The notes beneath the pieces were generated by a model that ran no database searches, was not told the DNA's origin, and saw nothing but the letters and a program-made list of their open reading frames with translations. The translations under genes were made by a program, and so were the position numbers. A stretch of 64,000 nt of DNA from Pseudomonas mendocina (GTDB lineage Bacteria > Pseudomonadota > Gammaproteobacteria > Pseudomonadales > Pseudomonadaceae). Below, one piece after another: positions 25,679-33,650 of this stretch (its first letter is position 1; every line of letters starts with the position of its first letter). The DNA lies in assembly GCF_900636545.1 (NCBI RefSeq), contig NZ_LR134290.1:4030001-4094000 (forward strand). The letters run 5' to 3'.

Positions 25679-27082
25679 TTACTTGCTCAGCTCCGCGATG
25701 AATACGATCAGCACGCCGATTGGCGCCACGACGCGAATCAGCCAGAGACACAGATTGAACAGCAGCGGGCTTCTGATGGCCAACTCTTCGCGCACGGCGT
25801 CGCGATGCAGTACCCAGCCGGCGAACAGGGCGAAGGACAACCCGCCCAGTGGTAACAGAATACGGCTGGTGAGGTAATCGATGCTGTCGAAGAAGGTCTT
25901 GCCGCCCTCGGCGCCCCACTGCAGCAGATGGAAGCCATCCTCGGCGAAGACGAAGAACTTGGCATCAGCCCAGAGGTTGAACGAGAGCACCGTGCCCATG
26001 CCGAAAACCCAGCAGAACAGAGCCAGTACAGCGGTTACCTGGGTACGGCTGCGCCCGGTTTTTTCGACGAAGTAGGCCACGGCCGGCTCCAGCATGGAGA
26101 TCGACGAACTCCAGGCAGCGACGGCTACCAGCACGAAGAAGATCAGCCCCATCACCTGGCCGAAAGCGATATTGCCGAAGGCGATCGGCAGCGTGACGAA
26201 CATGAGCCCCGGCCCACCGCCCGGTTCCAGGCCTGCAGCAAACACGATGGGGAACAGCGCCATACCGGCGGTCAGCGCCACCAGCGTATCGAGCAGGCCA
26301 ACGGTCAGTACCGTGGCGCCAATCGACGCCTTCTTCGGCATATAGGCGCCGTAGACCATGATCGAGCCGACGCCGACACTCAAAGTAAAGAACGCATGGC
26401 CCATGGCAGCGAGAATGCCGTCCTGCACCTTGCTCGGATCGAAATGGAAGAGAAAGTCGAAGCCTTCGCGGAAATGCCCGGTGGTGAAGCTGTACCCCAG
26501 CAGTACCAGCAGCAGCACGAACAGCAGCGGCATCATGATGCGCAGGCTGCGCTCCAGTCCGGCCACCACACCTTTAGCGATGACGAATGCGGTCCCCAGC
26601 ATGAACAGGCTGTGCCACAGGGTCAGCCGCCACGGGTCGGAGGTCAGGCCACCAAACGCCGCACCGGCACCATCGGCGCTGATACCGGTAAAGTCGCCGC
26701 GGCCCATGCCAAGGATGTAATCCAGCGACCAGCCCGCCACTACGCTGTAGAAGGACAGGATCAGCAGTGCGGCGACCATCCCCATCAATGCCGCCAGCGA
26801 CCAGCGCTTCGATGCCCCGGCCTCGATCGCCAGGCTCTTCATCGCGTTGACCGGGCTCTGCCGACCGCGGCGACCGATCAGGGTCTCCGCCAGCATGATC
26901 GGCACGCCCACCAGGGCGATGCAGAACAGGTACATCACGACGAACGCACCGCCGCCGTAGACGCCCGTCATGTAGGGAAACTTCCAGATATTGCCGAGGC
27001 CTACGGCCGAACCGGTGGCTGCCAGAATGAACACCCAACGACTGGCCCACGCACCATGAATTGAAACTTTGTCGCTCGCCAT
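25679..27082 (-). CDS. Sodium-dependent transporter (NSS/SNF family)
   Basis: A 467-residue member of the neurotransmitter:sodium symporter family, probably importing an amino acid or related solute with Na+. The family start RWVFILAATGSAVGLGNIWKFPY (about 14-36) is clear, followed by about 11-12 transmembrane helices. The frame is open to 27172, but MASDKVSIHGAW at 27082 fits the family N-terminus; no strong ribosome site marks any start. Substrate cannot be predicted from sequence. It is joined to ratA with no spacer. Confidence 0.9.
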   Translation of the reverse strand: MASDKVSIHGAWASRWVFILAATGSAVGLGNIWKFPYMTGVYGGGAFVVMYLFCIALVGVPIMLAETLIGRRGRQSPVNAMKSLAIEAGASKRWSLAALMGMVAALLILSFYSVVAGWSLDYILGMGRGDFTGISADGAGAAFGGLTSDPWRLTLWHSLFMLGTAFVIAKGVVAGLERSLRIMMPLLFVLLLVLLGYSFTTGHFREGFDFLFHFDPSKVQDGILAAMGHAFFTLSVGVGSIMVYGAYMPKKASIGATVLTVGLLDTLVALTAGMALFPIVFAAGLEPGGGPGLMFVTLPIAFGNIAFGQVMGLIFFVLVAVAAWSSSISMLEPAVAYFVEKTGRSRTQVTAVLALFCWVFGMGTVLSFNLWADAKFFVFAEDGFHLLQWGAEGGKTFFDSIDYLTSRILLPLGGLSFALFAGWVLHRDAVREELAIRSPLLFNLCLWLIRVVAPIGVLIVFIAELSK

Positions 27083-27194
27083 TGTCGCCAAGACCCCAGA
27101 CTGCGGGAAAAAAGATCGCGCATTGTCGGAGATTAGCGACATGGGCTCAAGTTTGGCTCGGTAAAGCCCCATGGCGCAGGCGCGGGCGACTCCC

Positions 27195-27200
27195 TATAAT
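27195..27200 (+). promoter_or_regulatory. Consensus -10 box only 9 bp before smpB ATG
   Basis: TATAAT at 27195-27200 is a perfect -10 element. Transcription from it would start at about 27206-27208, leaving a leader of only two to four nucleotides before the ATG at 27210. No good -35 is seen at the usual spacing. Confidence 0.55.
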
Positions 27201-27209
27201 GCGCGCCCT

Positions 27210-27692
27210 ATGGCTAAGCAAAAGAAACATCCTCAAGGCACCATCGCGCTGAATAAAAAAGCGCTGCACGATTACTTCGTCGAACAGAAGTTCGAGGCGG
27301 GCGTCGCCCTGGCCGGCTGGGAAGTGAAAAGCCTGCGCGCCGGCAAGGCTCAACTGGTCGACAGCTATGTGCTGCTCAAGGACGACGAGGCCTGGCTGAT
27401 GGGTGCACATATCACCCCGCTGAAAACCGCCAGTACTCACGTCATCGCCGATCCGATTCGCACGCGCAAGCTGCTGCTGAACAAGCGCGAACTGGACAAG
27501 CTGTTCGGCGCCGTGCAGCAAAAAGGCTACACCTGCGTCGCTTTGTCGCTGTACTGGAAGCAGCACCTGGTCAAGTGCGAGATCGCCCTGGCCAAGGGCA
27601 AGAAGGACTTCGACAAGCGTCACGTCGAGAAAGAGCGCGACGCCAATCGCGAAGTCCAGCGCGCCATGCGCAGCAAGGGCAAGGACGAGTAA
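27210..27692 (+). CDS. smpB: SsrA-binding protein SmpB
   Basis: SmpB binds tmRNA and takes it to stalled ribosomes for trans-translation. The 160-residue OB-fold protein has the conserved [19 protein letters not shown] (about 34-52) and the basic C-terminal tail [25 protein letters not shown] chose ATG 27210 ([10 protein letters not shown]); an in-frame ATG 13 codons upstream (27171) has no better ribosome site. The tmRNA gene is not in this window. Confidence 0.96.
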   Translation: MAKQKKHPQGTIALNKKALHDYFVEQKFEAGVALAGWEVKSLRAGKAQLVDSYVLLKDDEAWLMGAHITPLKTASTHVIADPIRTRKLLLNKRELDKLFGAVQQKGYTCVALSLYWKQHLVKCEIALAKGKKDFDKRHVEKERDANREVQRAMRSKGKDE

Positions 27693-27710
27693 GCAGGCAC
27701 TCCAGCGACC

Positions 27711-27733
27711 GCGATGATGCCTGGCATCATCGC
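27711..27733. terminator. Perfect hairpin between smpB and lldR
   Basis: A 10-bp perfect stem GCGATGATGC / GCATCATCGC with a 3-nt loop between the convergent smpB and lldR genes. It lacks a T tract in either direction, so it may act as a weak or Rho-assisted terminator or protect the 3' ends. Confidence 0.45.
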
Positions 27734-27747
27734 CGCTGCACAGGGTT

Positions 27748-28515
27748 CTACAGCCCTTGCCGTCGTTGCGCGCGCGCCACGCGCTGGGCTTCCAGCTGAA
27801 CTTCCGAAAGCACTTCCTGCACATAATCGATGTGCTGGTTGGACAGATCGCGCGCGTCTTCCGCACGCCCTTCGATGATGGCCTCGTACAACGCGCGGTG
27901 CTGACCGATCAGCATGTCGCGCGTCTCTTCGCGCTGGGCATACATGCCGCCGATGTTGGTCACCACGTTGCGCTTGAGCAGATCGAACAGCCCGCGAATC
28001 GTGTGCAGCAGAACGGCATTATGACTGGCCTCTGCAATCGCTAGGTGGAAACGCGCATCGGCAGCGCCCTCCTCTGCACGCGTAACCTTGCCGGCCCGCG
28101 TATAGCAATCCTGCAACGCCTCGAACGCCTCGGTCAGGCGCTGCCGGTCGATCTCGGTCGCTCGCCGGGCCGCATAGTAGGCGCAAGAGCCTTCCAGCGT
28201 ATGGCGAAACTCCAGCAGATCGCGCTGCGCATCCTCCTTGTTCTCCAGCAACTGCAGCAGCGGATCGCTGAAGGTCGAGCCAAGTGTTTCGGCCACGTAG
28301 TTGCCGCCACCCTGGCGGCTGACCAGTAGCCCCTTGGCCACCAGCTTCTGGATCGCTTCACGCAGGGACGGGCGGGAAACGCCGAACTGCTCTGCCAGCG
28401 CTCGCTCGGCGGGCAGCCTCTCGCCGGCACGCAAGGTGCCTTCGAGAATCATCGTCTCCAGTTGCGCAACGATGTCATCGGAGAGACGTCGCTGCCGCAC
28501 CAAACCTACTTCCAT
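27748..28515 (-). CDS. lldR: GntR/FCD lactate-responsive regulator
   Basis: A FadR-subfamily GntR repressor: N-terminal winged helix (about 8-75, with AEQFGVSRPSLREAIQKLVAKGLL) and C-terminal all-helical FCD ligand domain with metal-binding His residues (HLAIAEASHN, QHRALYEAI). It is divergent from lldP, and the 17-bp palindrome AATTGGTCTTACCAATT in the shared region matches the PdhR/LldR operator pattern, so it is most likely the L-lactate-responsive repressor of lldP-lldD-dld. GGAG precedes the third ATG (28515) at good spacing; two ATGs lie 3 and 5 codons upstream. Confidence 0.88.
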   Translation of the reverse strand: MEVGLVRQRRLSDDIVAQLETMILEGTLRAGERLPAERALAEQFGVSRPSLREAIQKLVAKGLLVSRQGGGNYVAETLGSTFSDPLLQLLENKEDAQRDLLEFRHTLEGSCAYYAARRATEIDRQRLTEAFEALQDCYTRAGKVTRAEEGAADARFHLAIAEASHNAVLLHTIRGLFDLLKRNVVTNIGGMYAQREETRDMLIGQHRALYEAIIEGRAEDARDLSNQHIDYVQEVLSEVQLEAQRVARAQRRQGL

Positions 28516-28627
28516 CACCCGCATCTCCATTGGTTTGACCAGCCCTCAAGCCTCATGGCGCAAGCCTATAGCGCCCATCCTGACTGAACAAGCCAGCACT
28601 ATACGACCAAAGTCTTAGCATCTCGAT

Positions 28628-28656
28628 TTGACAGCCTATTGAGCAACTTTTAACCT
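28628..28656 (+). promoter_or_regulatory. Promoter of the lldP operon
   Basis: TTGACA (28628-28633), 17-nt spacer, TAACCT (28651-28656). The -35 is perfect and the -10 weak. The LldR-type operator begins 17 bp downstream of the -10, so bound repressor would sit over the start site. Confidence 0.6.
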
Positions 28657-28673
28657 GAGCCCGCTACTTTGTA

Positions 28674-28690
28674 AATTGGTCTTACCAATT
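28674..28690. promoter_or_regulatory. LldR/PdhR-type operator
   Basis: Perfect palindrome AATTGGT-CTT-ACCAATT. The AATTGGTnnnACCAATT pattern is the known operator of the PdhR/LldR branch of GntR regulators. It is placed just downstream of the lldP promoter and near the divergent lldR. Confidence 0.85.
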
Positions 28691-28726
28691 TAACCAACAA
28701 GAACAACAAACCATCGAGGTCTCGCC

Positions 28727-28804
28727 ATGACAGCCCTACGCGCTGCACGCCTGTTCGATAACGCCTCATCCCTGCCGCGCCAGACGCGCGCTCGTGTGGA
28801 GTAA
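28727..28804 (+). CDS. Candidate 25-residue leader peptide before lldP
   Basis: An ATG frame of 25 codons with GAGG 7 nt upstream and a TAA stop. Its last codons (GTG GAG TAA) overlap the GGAG that serves as the lldP ribosome site, so the stop lies 6 bp before the lldP ATG. The predicted peptide is basic (five Arg) and not hydrophobic. The arrangement suggests translational coupling or a regulatory upstream frame. I do not recognise the sequence, and it could be a chance frame in GC-rich DNA. Confidence 0.45.
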   Translation: MTALRAARLFDNASSLPRQTRARVE

Positions 28805-28810
28805 GCCCCA

Positions 28811-30502
28811 ATGTCCAACGGAATTCTCGCCCTGCTGGCGTTCTCGCCGATCCTGCTGGCTGCCATCCTGCTGATCGGCCTGCGCTGGCCGGCCAAACAC
28901 GCCATGCCGCTGGTCTACCTACTCACTGCCGCGGTCGGCCTGTTCGCCTGGGACATGACCCTCAACCGCGTTCTCGCCTCCACGCTGCAAGGCCTGCTGA
29001 TCACCCTTGGGCTGCTGTGGATCATCTTCGGCGCGATCCTGTTGCTGAACACCCTCAAGCACTCCGGCGGCATTACCGCGATTCGCGCAGGGTTCACCAC
29101 CATCAGCCCTGACCGCCGCATCCAGGCAATCATCATTGCCTGGCTGTTCGGCTGCTTCATCGAAGGCGCCTCGGGCTTCGGCACACCGGCCGCCATCGCT
29201 GCCCCGCTGCTGGTCGCCATCGGTTTCCCGGCCATGGCCGCCGTGCTGATGGGCATGCTGGTTCAGAGCACGCCGGTATCCTTCGGTGCCGTCGGTACGC
29301 CGATCATCGTCGGTCTCAATACCGGCCTGGACACTGCCACCATCGGTGCACAGCTGGTCGAGCAGGGCTCGTCCTGGGCGCAGTTCCTGCAGTTGATCAC
29401 CAGCGAAGTGGCGATCATTCACGCCACCGTGGGCGTGGTCATGCCGGTCATCATGGCGATGATGCTGACCCGTTTCTTCGGCCAGGAGAAAAGCTGGAAA
29501 GCCGGTCTGGAAGTGCTGCCGTTCGCCATCTTCGCCGGCCTGGCCTTCGTCGTGCCATACGTCTTCACCGGCGTATTCCTCGGCCCGGAATTCCCCTCGC
29601 TGCTAGGCGGCCTGATTGGCCTGGCGATCGTCACCAGTGCCGCACGCTTTGGCTTCCTGGTACCGAAGAACACCTGGGACTTCGCCCCGGCCGACAAGTG
29701 GCCGAGCGAGTGGCTGGGCACCGTCGAGATGAAACTGGACGAGCTGACCGCCAAACCGATGAGCGCACTGCGCGCCTGGCTGCCCTACGTACTGGTCGGC
29801 GCCCTGCTGGTGGTCAGCCGCGTGTTCCCGGAAGTGGGTAACGCATTGAAGGCTGTGGTGGTTAACTTCCCCGACCTGCTCGGCGAGGCCGGCGTCAGTG
29901 CCAACTTCCAGCCGCTCTATCTGCCCGGCGGCATTCTGGTCGCCGTGGTTCTGGCCACGTTCTTCCTGCATGGCATGAAGGCACGCGACCTGGGCAAGGC
30001 GGTGAAGGAATCCTCCAGCGTGCTGCTCAGCGCCGGTTTCGTGTTGCTGTTCACCGTGCCGATGGTGCGTATCCTGATCAACTCCGGCGTCAACGGTGCC
30101 GAGCTGGCCAGCATGCCGATCCTCATGGCCCGCTGGGTAGCCGACAGCGTGGGTGGCATCTACCCGCTGCTGGCGCCGAGCATCGGCGCCCTGGGCGCCT
30201 TCATCGCCGGCTCCAACACCGTCAGCAACATGATGTTCAGCCAGTTCCAGTTCGGCGTCGCCAGCAGCCTGGGTATCTCCAGCGCGCTGATCGTCGCGGT
30301 CCAGGCCGTGGGCGCTGCAGCCGGCAACATGGTGGCGATCCACAACGTGGTTGCGGCTTCGGCCACCGTTGGCCTGCTCGGCCGCGAAGGCAGTACCCTG
30401 CGCAAGACCATCTGGCCGACGCTGTACTACGTGCTGTTCACCGGCATCATCGCGATGGTCGCGATCTACGTGCTGGGTGTCAGTGATCCGCTGGTGCACT
30501 GA
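28811..30502 (+). CDS. lldP: L-lactate permease
   Basis: A 563-residue LctP-family permease that imports L-lactate (also D-lactate or glycolate in relatives) with protons. The sequence is hydrophobic throughout, with about 12-14 transmembrane helices, and keeps conserved stretches such as FIEGASGFGTPAAIAAPLL (about 117-135) and the C-terminal SNTVSNMMFSQFQFG. GGAG lies 9 nt before the ATG. It is the first large gene of lldP-lldD-dld, under the LldR-type operator. Confidence 0.97.
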   Translation: MSNGILALLAFSPILLAAILLIGLRWPAKHAMPLVYLLTAAVGLFAWDMTLNRVLASTLQGLLITLGLLWIIFGAILLLNTLKHSGGITAIRAGFTTISPDRRIQAIIIAWLFGCFIEGASGFGTPAAIAAPLLVAIGFPAMAAVLMGMLVQSTPVSFGAVGTPIIVGLNTGLDTATIGAQLVEQGSSWAQFLQLITSEVAIIHATVGVVMPVIMAMMLTRFFGQEKSWKAGLEVLPFAIFAGLAFVVPYVFTGVFLGPEFPSLLGGLIGLAIVTSAARFGFLVPKNTWDFAPADKWPSEWLGTVEMKLDELTAKPMSALRAWLPYVLVGALLVVSRVFPEVGNALKAVVVNFPDLLGEAGVSANFQPLYLPGGILVAVVLATFFLHGMKARDLGKAVKESSSVLLSAGFVLLFTVPMVRILINSGVNGAELASMPILMARWVADSVGGIYPLLAPSIGALGAFIAGSNTVSNMMFSQFQFGVASSLGISSALIVAVQAVGAAAGNMVAIHNVVAASATVGLLGREGSTLRKTIWPTLYYVLFTGIIAMVAIYVLGVSDPLVH

Positions 30503-30586
30503 CTCTCGTCACCCGAAAGCGCCCCGGCCACGCTGGGGCTCTTGCCGTCAGGCTACGCTTCCCCTTTTTAGCAACAGGATGAGCCC

Positions 30587-31726
30587 ATGATCATTTCTGC
30601 CTCCACCGACTATCGCGCCGCCGCTCAACGCAAGCTGCCGCCCTTCCTGTTCCACTATGCCGATGGCGGCGCCTATGCCGAGCACACCCTGCGCCGCAAC
30701 GTCGCCGACCTGTCGGACATCGAACTGCGCCAGCGCGTGCTGAAGAACATGTCCGAGCTGGACCTCTCCACCGAGCTGTTCGGCGAGAAGATGTCGATGC
30801 CGGTAGGCCTGGCGCCGGTCGGCCTGACCGGCATGTTCGCCCGTCGCGGCGAAGTGCAGGCAGCCAAGGCGGCGGCGGCCAAGGGTATTCCCTTTACCTT
30901 GTCCACCGTGTCGGTGTGTCCAATCGAGGAAGTGGCGCCGGCCATCGATCGGCCGATGTGGTTCCAGCTCTATGTGCTGAAGGATCGCGGCTTCATGAAG
31001 AACGCCCTGGAGCGCGCCAAGGCCGCCGGCTGCTCGACCCTGGTATTCACCGTCGACATGCCCGTGCCCGGCGCTCGCTACCGCGATGCCCATTCCGGCA
31101 TGAGCGGCCCGAACGCGGCGCTGCGCCGCATGCTGCAGGCGATGACTCATCCACAGTGGGCTTGGGATGTCGGCCTGCTGGGCAAGCCGCACGACCTCGG
31201 CAACATCTCTGCCTACCGCGGTAACCCAACCGGCCTGGCCGACTACATCGGCTGGCTGGGCGCCAACTTCGATCCGTCGATTTCCTGGAAGGACCTGGAA
31301 TGGATTCGTGACTTCTGGGATGGTCCGATGGTGATCAAGGGCATCCTCGACCCCGAAGACGCCCGCGATGCCGTGACCTTCGGCGCCGACGGCATCATCG
31401 TTTCCAACCATGGTGGTCGTCAGCTCGACGGCGTACTGTCCAGCGCCCGCGCGCTGCCGGCCATCGCCGACGCGGTCAAGGGCGACCTGAAGATTCTCGC
31501 CGACTCCGGGATCCGCACCGGCCTGGATGTGGTGCGCATGATTGCTCTCGGCGCCGACACCGTGCTGCTTGGCCGCGCCTTCCTCTACGCACTGGCCGCT
31601 GCCGGTGGTGCCGGCGTGAGCAACCTGCTCGACCTCATCGAGAAGGAAATGCGTGTGGCCATGGTGCTGACCGGTGCCAAGTCCATCGCCGAGGTCACCT
31701 CGGACCTGCTGGTAAAGGAGCGCTGA
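30587..31726 (+). CDS. lldD: L-lactate dehydrogenase (FMN, quinone-linked)
   Basis: LldD oxidises L-lactate to pyruvate at the inner membrane and feeds electrons to the quinone pool. The 379-residue protein is an FMN alpha-hydroxyacid oxidase TIM barrel with the active-site signature SNHGGRQLD (His as general base, Arg binding the carboxylate), the early YADGGA and the FMN-phosphate loop [10 protein letters not shown]. It begins 84 bp after lldP; dld follows after 4 bp. Confidence 0.97.
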   Translation: MIISASTDYRAAAQRKLPPFLFHYADGGAYAEHTLRRNVADLSDIELRQRVLKNMSELDLSTELFGEKMSMPVGLAPVGLTGMFARRGEVQAAKAAAAKGIPFTLSTVSVCPIEEVAPAIDRPMWFQLYVLKDRGFMKNALERAKAAGCSTLVFTVDMPVPGARYRDAHSGMSGPNAALRRMLQAMTHPQWAWDVGLLGKPHDLGNISAYRGNPTGLADYIGWLGANFDPSISWKDLEWIRDFWDGPMVIKGILDPEDARDAVTFGADGIIVSNHGGRQLDGVLSSARALPAIADAVKGDLKILADSGIRTGLDVVRMIALGADTVLLGRAFLYALAAAGGAGVSNLLDLIEKEMRVAMVLTGAKSIAEVTSDLLVKER

Positions 31727-31730
31727 TCCA

Positions 31731-33449
31731 ATGACTGCCGCCGTCCCCACAGCTGTCACTGGTGATGCCCTGCTGGGCCAGATGCGCCAGATCGTCGGAG
31801 CCAGCCACGTGCTGACCGATGAGCAATCGACACGGCGCTTTCGCAAGGGCCACCGTACGGGTGAGGGCAATGTGCTGGCGGTGGTACGCCCAGGCTCGCT
31901 GCTGGAGCAGTGGCGCATCCTGCAAGCGGCGGTGGCGGCTGATCGCATCGTCATCATGCAGGCGGCCAATACTGGTCTGACCGGCGGTTCCACCCCGGAC
32001 GGGGCCGATTACGACCGCGAGATCGTACTGATCAGTACCCTGCGCATCACTGGCGTACAGCTGATCAACGATGGCCAGCAAGTGGTGTGCCTGCCCGGCG
32101 CGACTCTGGACCGCCTCGAGCAGGCCTTGGCGCCACTGAACCGCGAACCGCATTCGGTGATCGGCTCGTCCTGCATCGGCGCCTCGGTGCTCGGCGGCAT
32201 CTGCAACAACTCCGGCGGTGCCCTGGTGCGCCGCGGCCCGGCCTACACCGAGCTGGCGCTCTACGCGCAGGTGAAGGATGACGGCTCGCTGGTGCTGGTC
32301 AATCACCTGGGGATCGAGCTGGGCGACAGCCCCGAGGAAATCCTCACCCGCTTGCAGAACGGCGACTACACGCCGCAGCAGGTGCGCAACGAGGAGCATG
32401 CCAAGGCTTCCGACGCGCGCTACGGCGAGCACGTGCGCGATGTCGATGCCGACACCCCGGCGCGCTTCAACGCCGACCCGTCGCGTCTGTTCGAAGCCTC
32501 CGGCTCGGCCGGCAAGCTGTGCCTGTTCGCCGTGCGCCTGGATACCTTCCCGAAGGAGCCGAGCACGGTGTTCTACATCGGCAGCAACGACCCGCACGAC
32601 CTCACCGAAGTGCGCCGTCACCTGCTGGCCAAGCTACCGCGTCTACCGATTGCCGGGGAATACATCCACCGCACCGCCTTCGACATCGGCGAAAAATATG
32701 GCAAGGACACTTTCCTGGTGATCGACAAATTCGGCACCGCCAAAGTGCCGGCCGCCTTCGCCATGAAGAGCCGGGTCGACGGTTTCTTCGAGCGCTTCGG
32801 GCTGCGCGGGGTGACCGACAAGGTAATCCAGACGCTGATGAACCTGCTGCCCAGCCACCTGCCCGCGCGCATGCGTGAGTACCGCGACCGCTTCGAGCAC
32901 CATCTGCTGGTGCGGGTATCGAACGACACCCTGGAGCAGACCCGTGCCTTCCTGAGCGAGTACTTCAGCGGCAGTACCAGTGGCGCCTTCTTCGAGTGCG
33001 ACGCCGAGGAGGGGCGCAAGGCCTTCCTGCATCGCTTCGCCATCGCTGGCGCCGCGATTCGCTACCGCGAGGCGCACCGCAGCAGCGTCGAGGATATCCT
33101 CGCCCTGGACATCGCCCTGCGCCGCAACGACCGCGACTGGGTCGAGACACTACCGCAGGAGATGGAAGAGCAGATTATCCACAAGCTCTACTACGGGCAT
33201 TTTTTCTGCCATGTGTTCCATCAGGACTACATCGTCAGGAAGGGCATCGACCCGATCGAGATGGAGCACCGCATGTGGAAGCTGCTGGACGCGCGCCGCG
33301 CCGAGTACCCGGCCGAGCACAACGTCGGCCACCTGTACGTAGCCAAGCCGGCGCTGGCCGGCTTCTACCGCGAACTGGACCCGACCAACACCTTCAACCC
33401 CGGCATCGGCCATACCTCGAAGAAGAAGCATTGGGGTGGTTGTTGCTAA
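31731..33449 (+). CDS. dld: Quinone-dependent D-lactate dehydrogenase (E. coli Dld type)
   Basis: A 572-residue flavoprotein oxidising D-lactate to pyruvate. It has the FAD-binding PCMH fold (about 35-250; QAANTGLTGGSTPDGADYD and GSSCIGASVLGGICNNSGGALVRRGPAY) and a C-terminal D-lactate dehydrogenase membrane-binding domain. Its length matches E. coli Dld (571). In P. aeruginosa, from memory, the gene at this place encodes a much longer iron-sulfur flavoprotein, so the D-lactate enzyme has been exchanged. It starts 4 bp after lldD and must be cotranscribed. The protein ends in a Lys/Cys-rich tail, GGCC. Confidence 0.94.
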   Translation: MTAAVPTAVTGDALLGQMRQIVGASHVLTDEQSTRRFRKGHRTGEGNVLAVVRPGSLLEQWRILQAAVAADRIVIMQAANTGLTGGSTPDGADYDREIVLISTLRITGVQLINDGQQVVCLPGATLDRLEQALAPLNREPHSVIGSSCIGASVLGGICNNSGGALVRRGPAYTELALYAQVKDDGSLVLVNHLGIELGDSPEEILTRLQNGDYTPQQVRNEEHAKASDARYGEHVRDVDADTPARFNADPSRLFEASGSAGKLCLFAVRLDTFPKEPSTVFYIGSNDPHDLTEVRRHLLAKLPRLPIAGEYIHRTAFDIGEKYGKDTFLVIDKFGTAKVPAAFAMKSRVDGFFERFGLRGVTDKVIQTLMNLLPSHLPARMREYRDRFEHHLLVRVSNDTLEQTRAFLSEYFSGSTSGAFFECDAEEGRKAFLHRFAIAGAAIRYREAHRSSVEDILALDIALRRNDRDWVETLPQEMEEQIIHKLYYGHFFCHVFHQDYIVRKGIDPIEMEHRMWKLLDARRAEYPAEHNVGHLYVAKPALAGFYRELDPTNTFNPGIGHTSKKKHWGGCC

Positions 33450-33473
33450 GACGCTGAAGCCGCTATTACGGAT

Positions 33474-33520
33474 GTGGGAGGCGCTTCAGCGGCGACGTTC
33501 GCGGCTGAAGCCCCTCCCAC
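33474..33520. repeat. REP-like inverted repeat (22-bp arms)
   Basis: Arms of 22 bp (33474-33495 and 33499-33520) pair with two mismatches around a 3-nt loop. Each arm has the pattern GTGGGAGGGGCTTCAGCCGCGA, a common Pseudomonas REP-type core. It lies 25 bp past the dld stop codon. Confidence 0.75.
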
Positions 33521-33540
33521 AATAGCTACGCTGCACCGTA

Positions 33541-33597
33541 TAGCCCGGATGCAATCCGGGAAGATCTGACACGACTCCCCGGATTTCATCCGGGCTA
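33541..33597. repeat. Second REP-like inverted repeat (20-bp arms)
   Basis: TAGCCCGGATGCAATCCGGG (33541-33560) pairs with the segment 33578-33597 with one mismatch, with a 17-nt loop. The core differs from the preceding element, so two repeat families sit side by side between dld and clpB. Confidence 0.75.
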
Positions 33598-33603
33598 CAA
33601 AAG

Positions 33604-33630
33604 CAAAGGCCCGCCAATTTAGCGGGCCTT
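33604..33630 (-). terminator. Terminator of clpB
   Basis: Nine-bp stem AAGGCCCGC / GCGGGCCTT with a 7-nt loop. On the minus strand it is followed by a T-rich run broken by GC, starting 20 bp after the clpB stop codon. Confidence 0.75.
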
Positions 33631-33650
33631 GGTGTTTACGCAGCAGCCGA

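Noticed and set aside
27100..27800. A tmRNA (ssrA) gene next to smpB
   Set aside because: I searched both strands near smpB and near 55-59 kb for the tRNA-like ends of tmRNA and saw none.
33450..33650. An insertion sequence or CRISPR array in the dld-clpB gap
   Set aside because: The repeats are two single inverted repeats of different cores, without a transposase, direct repeats or regular spacers.
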